From: Trichodesmium sp. MAG_R04
GTDB lineage: Bacteria > Cyanobacteriota > Cyanobacteriia > Cyanobacteriales > Microcoleaceae
Assembly (NCBI GenBank): GCA_023356515.1
Contig: JAKQYG010000103.1
Coordinates: forward strand, 1 to 10,579
Direction: 5' to 3'
Length of the DNA: 10,579 nt
Part shown: one piece after another, positions 5,802 to 10,579 of the stretch
Numbering within the stretch: the first letter of the stretch is position 1
Layout of the letters: each line of letters begins with the position of its first letter
Position numbers and translations under genes: made by a program
Notes under the pieces: model-generated
Database searches by the model: none
Told to the model about the DNA's origin: nothing
Seen by the model: the letters and a program-made list of their open reading frames with translations, nothing else

Positions 5802-5894
5802 TTAAACAATCCTGTTTTTTATCTTTATCGCTGCGTTTACATCACGGCCCATTACTATACCACAGTGTGGACAATAAATATAGAGTGTTGTAGT
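5802..5894 (-). pseudogene. TnpB (IS200/IS605 family) C-terminal zinc-ribbon relic
   Basis: Thirty minus-strand codons, bounded by TGA (5895-5897) upstream and the TAA stop at 5802-5804, read LYIYCPHCGIVMGRDVNAAI and end in KIKNRIV. CPHCG plus the RDVNAAIKI block is the C-terminal zinc ribbon and final catalytic-Asp segment of TnpB, the RNA-guided nuclease of IS200/IS605 elements and ancestor of Cas12. In intact TnpB the block reads DRDVNAA; here the first Asp is Gly, though the second Asp (the usual RuvC III residue) is present. Nothing of TnpB is visible further upstream, so this is a truncated, inactive remnant. Confidence 0.75.
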
Positions 5895-6068
5895 TCACCC
5901 TATTTAAGGCAGTACTTAAATTAAACACTCATTAACAAAAATATTTTTCTATATTTTTAGTAACTAAATTGGTGCCAAAATCTTGTCAAGCCTATAGCTG
6001 GAGGTCGTCCTTAGAAAATAATCTAAGACATTTTCCAATATCCTATGGGCGAAGATTTTTTAGATTAG

Positions 6069-6272
6069 CTAAATTGGATTGATGCCTAACATAGCTTGTA
6101 GAGTTAAGCTCAGAAAAGCTAATGTCCCAATAATTAAGCCAATGAGAGCGATCGCCGTAATAGGTTTATTGAGAAGTGGCTTCAGTTGTTCGAATAGAAA
6201 GAAGAATATACCAAGGGTTATGGTAATAAAGTACCGTGGGTAGCGAGAGACATTGTTAAAAAATTCTTGCAT
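6069..6272 (-). CDS. DUF751 (Ycf33) family small membrane protein
   Basis: A 67-residue protein of the Ycf33 family, conserved in cyanobacteria and in red-lineage plastid genomes, with no settled function. The N-terminus MQEFFNNVSRYPRYFIT is the family signature, followed by two membrane helices (about 14-30 and 38-60) joined by a short QLKPLLNKP turn, probably in the thylakoid or plasma membrane. The length is normal. The ATG starts 52 bases after the restriction endonuclease stop on the same strand, and no clear ribosome binding site or promoter lies between, so it may be read as the last gene of the restriction-modification transcript. It contains the only HIP1 octamer of the window. Confidence 0.85.
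   Translation of the reverse strand: MQEFFNNVSRYPRYFITITLGIFFFLFEQLKPLLNKPITAIALIGLIIGTLAFLSLTLQAMLGINPI
6148..6155. repeat. HIP1 octamer GCGATCGC
   Basis: One copy of the highly iterated palindrome of cyanobacteria, inside the DUF751 gene. It contains GATC, the predicted target of the methylase at 7597-8463. No other copy was seen in the window. Confidence 0.8.
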
Positions 6273-6324
6273 GGTTTTATTAAATAAAAATTCAACTCTA
6301 CATAATATTTAGTTTAATATCTGC

Positions 6325-7584
6325 TTAGTCAATTTGTGACCAGATCCAAGATATCCATCCTTTTACAGTAGAAGCGCGTCTATCTATTGTTGTATTTCCA
6401 ATTTTTAAAGAACTTTCATACATAAGTTTAGTAATCGTTTTTTTTGAAGGGATCCCCCCAATTTCTAGAGAAAACTTACATGCTTGATAAAATACTTTGT
6501 GCGCCAAAATTTTTTCGATTAACTTTAAATATTTCAGCTTATATGGTTGAAGCAAAATATATTTTGCTTCATCGGTTAATGTGAATATTTTTTCCTGTTT
6601 TTGTATAAGTCCTAAATATTTTCCAGCACTTGTATAATAATCTGTTTGCCTCTTATCAAACTGATAATTTTCTGTAATCTGATTTGGAGTTAAACCATTT
6701 TCTAGTAGCAGGGATATTAAGTCTATTAGTCTATCAAATTTATCTGCTTGTGGAAATGGTATTTCTTGCGGCTCAGGAATATTTTCAATCTGATTTAGTA
6801 TTAAGTGTAGCTCACTTCTTTGTATTTTTTTTGAAGCAATGGTATAATTTTTCTGTTCTCGTAAAGTGATAGAGCTATAGCCTAATGTATCTATAAATTC
6901 ATAAATAAAAAAGCTGAAAATGTCGTTGGAGTAAGTCATCAATACTGGTACAACTTTTTTACTAATCTTTTTTGACCATAATCTATAAGGATAATAAAGT
7001 TGTCTGATTAAAAAATCCTCAACTTTGTAGTTTTTAGCTTCGATTAAAATTAAAAAATTATCAGTTTCAAAACCTCCATCTATTTCACACTGAGAATTAG
7101 TAACATTAATTTTATATAGCTGGTTGTTAATAGAATTTTTAATGTAAAAGTCAAAGATTCCAGTAGACATTCTACCAGAAACAGTAAATTTAGTTTTTGA
7201 CCCAAATAAGTCATGGAGGATACCTATATTAAATGCACAAAGTAATGCAGAATTTTCAGAATATAAATTAGTATAATCTATGGTTTCTATTTCTCTGGGA
7301 AACTGCCAAGGAAGAGTTTTGATTTTCAGGTTATATTTAACTGGAAAATGTGTACAAAAGTGACCAATAATATATTGAGAACGAGAAAGTGGTAAAATTG
7401 ACAAATTATTATCTATAAATATTTTTGGTAAGTTAACGACATGGTCAAATTTTGCCATAAGTCTACTTTCTCGTTCCTGATTAATTTGAGATGTTTGTAT
7501 TTTGAAACAGCCATTTTTACTGACTTCCTCTAATATTTGATATGTGTGAAATAAATTTTCCCATGAAACATCATTTTTAGTCAT
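6325..7584 (-). CDS. Type II restriction endonuclease, PD-(D/E)XK with winged-helix-like tail
   Basis: The predicted cutting partner of the methylase just upstream (12-base gap). It has 419 residues. The nuclease core is around 110-240: SGRMSTGIFDFY, then EIDGGFETDNFLILIEAKNY, in which Asp169 or Asp175 and Glu182-x-Lys184 fit the D...ExK metal-binding site, followed by RQLYYPYRLW and a KKVVPVLMTYS strand. The C-terminal third (about 280-345) looks like a winged helix: a LIDLISLLL helix, LTPNQITENYQFDKRQTDYY as the recognition-helix candidate, and a wing ending FTLTDEAKYILL. The end (DRRASTVKGWISWIW) recalls a tail seen in other type II enzymes of the DUF6996/DUF6997 kind. It does not look like the DpnII/MboI or Sau3AI families. 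No frameshift or missing motif is visible, so it may be active. The ATG has a weak ribosome binding site, consistent with coupling to the methylase. The restriction role is firm from context; the cleavage site is inferred. Confidence 0.8.
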   Translation of the reverse strand: MTKNDVSWENLFHTYQILEEVSKNGCFKIQTSQINQERESRLMAKFDHVVNLPKIFIDNNLSILPLSRSQYIIGHFCTHFPVKYNLKIKTLPWQFPREIETIDYTNLYSENSALLCAFNIGILHDLFGSKTKFTVSGRMSTGIFDFYIKNSINNQLYKINVTNSQCEIDGGFETDNFLILIEAKNYKVEDFLIRQLYYPYRLWSKKISKKVVPVLMTYSNDIFSFFIYEFIDTLGYSSITLREQKNYTIASKKIQRSELHLILNQIENIPEPQEIPFPQADKFDRLIDLISLLLENGLTPNQITENYQFDKRQTDYYTSAGKYLGLIQKQEKIFTLTDEAKYILLQPYKLKYLKLIEKILAHKVFYQACKFSLEIGGIPSKKTITKLMYESSLKIGNTTIDRRASTVKGWISWIWSQID

Positions 7585-7596
7585 ATTTAATCTTGG

Positions 7597-8463
7597 CTAT
7601 GCTGAAAAATTCAACACTATAATTTCATTTATTCTCCCTCTTTTAAATCCTTTAGAATTAATACTTCTTACAGCCTTTACTACTTTGATTTTATCCTGAT
7701 AATCTTGATACAAATTCATAATAAAATCTGTTTGAGAATTACTTAAAATAACCAGGCAACCTTTCTCTGTTAATTCATCAAAAACTTGCCTTAATCTTTT
7801 CTGTTCATCCTTGTTAAAGCCATTGATATCATATCCTGTGAAAGACGATGTATTAGAAAGAGGATCGTAAGGGGGATCCAAATAGATAAAGTCACCTTTT
7901 TTAGCATCTCTAACTGCTTCAGCAAAATCACTATCTAATATCTTAACTTTAGATTTAGATTTGTTCAAATAAAGACTCACAGATTTTAAAACAGCTTCAT
8001 CTAAAATATTAGGTTTTTTATACCTACCAAAAGGAACATTAAACTGCCCATGAGAATTTACTCTAAATAAACCATTGTAACAAGTTTTATTCAAATAAAT
8101 AATTCTGGCTGCTTTTTCTACTGCTGAGAGACTTTTATAGTTTTTGGGTGAACGATCTAAATCTCTAACTTCGTAAAAATAATCAGCATTATTATGTTTT
8201 TCATGTTTTCTTAACTCTTCAATCAAATTATCCAATGAATCTCTAACTACCTTGTAACAATTAATTAATTCCTTATTTTGATCATTAATAACTGCTCTGG
8301 TTGGTTGCAACTCAAATAAAAGTGCTCCTCCACCAATAAAAGGTTCATAATATGTACATTTCTTTAGGGATTTTTGGTTGATATATTTTGTTAATTCAGG
8401 TAATAATTGTCTTTTGCCTCCTGCCCATTTCAAAAAAGGTCTAACTACTGGATTTTTGCGCAC
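7597..8463 (-). CDS. Dam-like D12-class DNA adenine N6-methyltransferase
   Basis: It transfers methyl from S-adenosylmethionine to adenine N6 and so protects the host from the adjoining endonuclease. The 288-residue protein has the alpha-class order: motif X PFLKWAGGKRQLLPEL (9-24), motif I YEPFIGGGALLF (39-50), the INDQNKELI acidic loop (Asp61), the target-recognition hairpin (128-150), motif IV DPPY (196-199) followed by PLSNTSSFTGYD as in Dam and DpnM, and a late ISNS-type strand VILSNS. Residues that E. coli Dam uses on GATC are all kept: Lys12 (Dam Lys9), Tyr129, Asn130, Leu132, Arg134, Pro144 and Tyr148 (Dam Tyr119, Asn120, Leu122, Arg124, Pro134, Tyr138). GATC is therefore the predicted target. 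The start is GTG, set by AGAGGT 8 bases upstream. It lies 218 bases after the CHAT gene and 12 bases before the endonuclease, a methylase-first operon that suits establishment in a new host. Confidence 0.93.
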   Translation of the reverse strand: MRKNPVVRPFLKWAGGKRQLLPELTKYINQKSLKKCTYYEPFIGGGALLFELQPTRAVINDQNKELINCYKVVRDSLDNLIEELRKHEKHNNADYFYEVRDLDRSPKNYKSLSAVEKAARIIYLNKTCYNGLFRVNSHGQFNVPFGRYKKPNILDEAVLKSVSLYLNKSKSKVKILDSDFAEAVRDAKKGDFIYLDPPYDPLSNTSSFTGYDINGFNKDEQKRLRQVFDELTEKGCLVILSNSQTDFIMNLYQDYQDKIKVVKAVRSINSKGFKRGRINEIIVLNFSA

Positions 8464-8681
8464 TAAAAAATACCTCTATATGTCATAATAAGACGAAAGC
8501 ACATAATTTTTTTGCTGCTATTATTTTACTGACAGCACTTTCAGTTTTTCTGAGGTAAACCCACATCGTTAAGATGCATACACTAAATGATTTTTACCAT
8601 TTACCCTGTACATAATTTTCCTAAAATCTGCTGTATAAAATAAGAAAATTAATCTCTTGAAACAGGTTTATATTTCTCAAA
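8464..8681. other. Spacer between CHAT gene and methylase
   Basis: 218 bases with no gene and no clear terminator on the minus strand. It presumably carries the promoter of the methylase-endonuclease pair. ATAATA at 8485-8490 reads TATTAT on the minus strand, close before the ribosome binding site, but no good -35 box is seen. Confidence 0.3.
8472..8477 (-). promoter_or_regulatory. Ribosome binding site of the methylase
   Basis: Reads AGAGGT on the minus strand, 8 bases before the GTG start at 8463. It favours GTG over any internal start and keeps the full motif X. Confidence 0.65.
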
Positions 8682-10579
8682 TCATAACCCATTTCCAATT
8701 AAAATAAATGGTGCCCAATAATAAGGGTGACTATACTCACTATTCATCATAGAGATTTGTGCCTTCTGTAATGCTGCTAACTTACTTTCTCCATTCTTCA
8801 AAGCTGTATAAAAGTCACTCATAAACTCTTGAGTACCTTGGTCATCAACTCGCCATAAGGTTGCTATACTTGCTGCTGCTCCAGCTTCTTGTATCTTATA
8901 ACCAAAACCGAGTATTTCTTGACCATTTGCCATCTCTTCTCCCAAAGCAGTTTGACAGGCGCTCAAAACCAATAACTCTACATCTTGTAAATTCCAATTT
9001 TCCACATCTCGTAAAGTAGCGAGAACACCATCTCCAAATAATATAAAAGATTCTTCTGGATGACCATTTATAAAAGCAGAATGAGTAGCAAAATGTACTA
9101 TATTATAGCTATTCATTTCTGATTCTACCACTTCTTTAGTAAAAGCATTGCCTAACAATTTATTGGTATCAAAAAATATCTTTCCTATTTCCTCTACTTC
9201 TACTCCAGCAAAGGGTAATGATTCAAATTCAAATTTTTGTTTACCAACTTGAAAATTATAACTTCCCTCTGTTAAAGCACCTGCTAAAATTTTAGGTTTA
9301 AATCTTTCTCTAGGCTCTAAGTCCATTAAACTCGCAGCAGTAATATTATTAATTTGAAACCTTTCTGCTAACCATTTTTTTCCATCATGTATTGCAGCTA
9401 ATGGAATATAACGTAGTTTATGGTCAGGTGCATAAATAATTGTTTTAGCTTGAGTAAGTTTGAGGTGAGTTTCTATAGGTTTAATCAACCAATTATATAG
9501 CTTTAATCCTTCCTGCATAACTATTTGATTAGATTCTTTTTTATTTGTTAATTTTCCTCTTAATCTAAATATAGTTTGATTAAATTCTTTCCGATTTACT
9601 AAAACAGTGCGATGAAATGGTGGATAATTAGCACTAACTAATACTAATTCTAATCGGTTTTCCAAAAGTAATGGATATAAGACCACAGTATTTTGTTGCT
9701 TATGTTCCTTTAGTTCAGACTGCAACCAAAGTGCTATATCTGAACTTAGCTTTTGACTACTAGAATTTTTATCTAGTTCTGAAACTATAGATTTTACTTC
9801 TTCACTATCAAAAAATTGCTGAACTTTTACTAATTTTTCCTGTAAGTAATTTGGATTTTTTCTATAGCTTTTAGTAACTTCATCTATTAGCTGAGTATAC
9901 TTTTCCCAAAACGCTTGTTCTGACTCTAGCAATGGCACTTCACTATATTCATATTCATCAGCTTGTAAGCTCCCGATATATTCAAATGTCTCTTGTACTT
10001 GTTGTAAATCTAAGATTTGGTGTGCTTCTAAAGCACGTTTTTTTTGGAGCAATAAGTCAGATAAATTACGATATATTTCACTAATACTTTCTATATATAA
10101 ACTTTTCTGTTCTACTGGTAATTTTTGCAAATCTTTCCTAATGTTTTCAGTAATATTAACTGATTGTTTATAGAAAATTATTGCTAATTGATATTGATTA
10201 TTTTTTTCTAATAATTTACCTATATTAGCAAGAGTAATTCTTTCTTTATATTGATACCCAAGCTGTCGTTCAATCATCAAAGCATTAGTCAAAAAAATTA
10301 GAGATTCTGAATATTTATCTAATTCTCTATAAAATATGCCAATATGATGAAGAGTACTTGAGTTATCATAGTTATCACCGATTTCTTCTTGAATAGCTAA
10401 TGCTTCTTGATGATATTTTAATGCCTCAGAATATTTTTCCTGTTCTCGATAAGTTACACCTATATTGTCTAGGGTTTTTGCTATACCAATATTGTCTTGA
10501 TTTTTCCGATAAAATTCTAAAGCTCGTTCATAATGTTCTAAAGATTTAGAAAATCGTTTTAAATGGTAATAAATTTTTC
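8682..10579 (-). CDS. TPR-CHAT domain protein, N-terminus beyond the window
   Basis: A large protein with tetratricopeptide repeats followed by a CHAT domain (caspase/HetF-associated with TPRs), the separase/caspase-like cysteine protease fold. The frame has no stop from 8682 to the right edge, 632 codons, so the start lies outside. At least four TPRs of almost exactly 40 residues are visible between 10579 and about 10140; their cores include NIGVTYREQEKYSEALKYHQ, HIGIFYRELDKYSES and NIGKLLEKNNQYQLA. A helical linker (about 10110-9700) leads to the CHAT domain (about 9690-8690). The catalytic dyad is present: His in HFATHSAF (codon 9081-9083) and Cys in LSACQTALGE (codon 8955-8957). The C-terminal GAAASIATLWRVDD, FYTAL and YYWAPFILIGNG blocks are typical. 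Such proteins act as sensor-protease modules in cell death, development and defence; the substrate here is unknown. It lies upstream of the restriction-modification pair on the same strand. Confidence 0.92.
   Translation of the reverse strand, partial: KIYYHLKRFSKSLEHYERALEFYRKNQDNIGIAKTLDNIGVTYREQEKYSEALKYHQEALAIQEEIGDNYDNSSTLHHIGIFYRELDKYSESLIFLTNALMIERQLGYQYKERITLANIGKLLEKNNQYQLAIIFYKQSVNITENIRKDLQKLPVEQKSLYIESISEIYRNLSDLLLQKKRALEAHQILDLQQVQETFEYIGSLQADEYEYSEVPLLESEQAFWEKYTQLIDEVTKSYRKNPNYLQEKLVKVQQFFDSEEVKSIVSELDKNSSSQKLSSDIALWLQSELKEHKQQNTVVLYPLLLENRLELVLVSANYPPFHRTVLVNRKEFNQTIFRLRGKLTNKKESNQIVMQEGLKLYNWLIKPIETHLKLTQAKTIIYAPDHKLRYIPLAAIHDGKKWLAERFQINNITAASLMDLEPRERFKPKILAGALTEGSYNFQVGKQKFEFESLPFAGVEVEEIGKIFFDTNKLLGNAFTKEVVESEMNSYNIVHFATHSAFINGHPEESFILFGDGVLATLRDVENWNLQDVELLVLSACQTALGEEMANGQEILGFGYKIQEAGAAASIATLWRVDDQGTQEFMSDFYTALKNGESKLAALQKAQISMMNSEYSHPYYWAPFILIGNGL

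Larger units (their letters stand above)
5688..6068. other. Spacer between DUF751 and CCB1-like genes
   Basis: It contains the TnpB relic (5802-5894), a small hairpin GTTAG-AGC-CTAAC (5775-5787) and a stem CTTAGA-AAATAA-TCTAAG (6010-6027) without a T run. The promoter of the CCB1-like gene should lie at 5688-5760 on the minus strand; no convincing boxes were found. Nothing else is recognisable. Confidence 0.5.

Noticed and set aside
6010..6027. CTTAGA-AAATAA-TCTAAG stem as the DUF751 terminator
   Set aside because: AT-rich stem with no T run on the minus strand; noted only as a stem-loop.
5930..6060. Further coding relic upstream of the TnpB remnant (a short minus frame containing GRPPAIGL)
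   Set aside because: Only 17 codons between stops and no match to TnpB or another recognised family.
6684..6869. 61-codon plus-strand ORF
   Set aside because: It lies wholly inside the endonuclease gene on the opposite strand, is hydrophobic by frame, and has no ribosome binding site: a shadow.

Overview
The window is from a filamentous, AT-rich cyanobacterium. The evidence is a phycobilisome rod-core linker (CpcG), the end of a CpcS/CpeS-type bilin lyase, and three small families largely confined to cyanobacteria and plastids (DUF3155, a CCB1-like cytochrome b6f assembly factor, and Ycf33/DUF751). Long non-coding spacers full of decayed small mobile elements, with low GC, suggest a Trichodesmium/Okeania-like lineage. 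That placement is inference; no marker gene is present to fix it.

Region 1 (1-1460, plus strand) is phycobilisome assembly: the 3' end of the lyase gene, a 290-base spacer, then cpcG with a GTG start, a clear ribosome binding site and a terminator-like hairpin behind it. Region 2 (1461-2677) has no gene. It holds three MITE-like inverted-repeat elements (one with a 5-bp flanking duplication, one with IS630-style TA flanks), a minus-strand Rho-independent terminator with no nearby gene, a 15-bp direct repeat, and one copy of a dispersed repeat that abuts the next gene's stop codon.

Region 3 (2678-4586) is a divergent pair: a GAF-HisKA-HATPase sensor kinase (minus) that looks like the Hik2/chloroplast sensor kinase type, and a DUF3155 gene (plus) with a near-consensus promoter and a strong ribosome binding site in front of a TTG start. 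Region 4 (4587-6272) has a possible 40-codon ORF, a hairpin that may be a terminator, the second copy of the dispersed repeat, the CCB1-like gene (minus), a 30-codon TnpB zinc-ribbon remnant (minus), and the DUF751 gene (minus).

Region 5 (6325-10579, minus) is accessory. A TPR-CHAT protease-like gene runs off the right edge. It is followed by a type II restriction-modification pair: a Dam-like D12-class adenine methylase, then 12 bases later a PD-(D/E)XK endonuclease with a C-terminal winged-helix-like tail. The methylase keeps all the residues that E. coli Dam uses to read GATC, so GATC is the predicted target, yet the endonuclease does not resemble the DpnII/MboI or Sau3AI enzymes that usually cut there. 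This mismatch, and the CHAT protein upstream on the same strand, are the most interesting points of the window. DUF751 starts only 52 bases after the endonuclease stop, so a photosynthesis-associated gene sits at the tail of a defence cassette.
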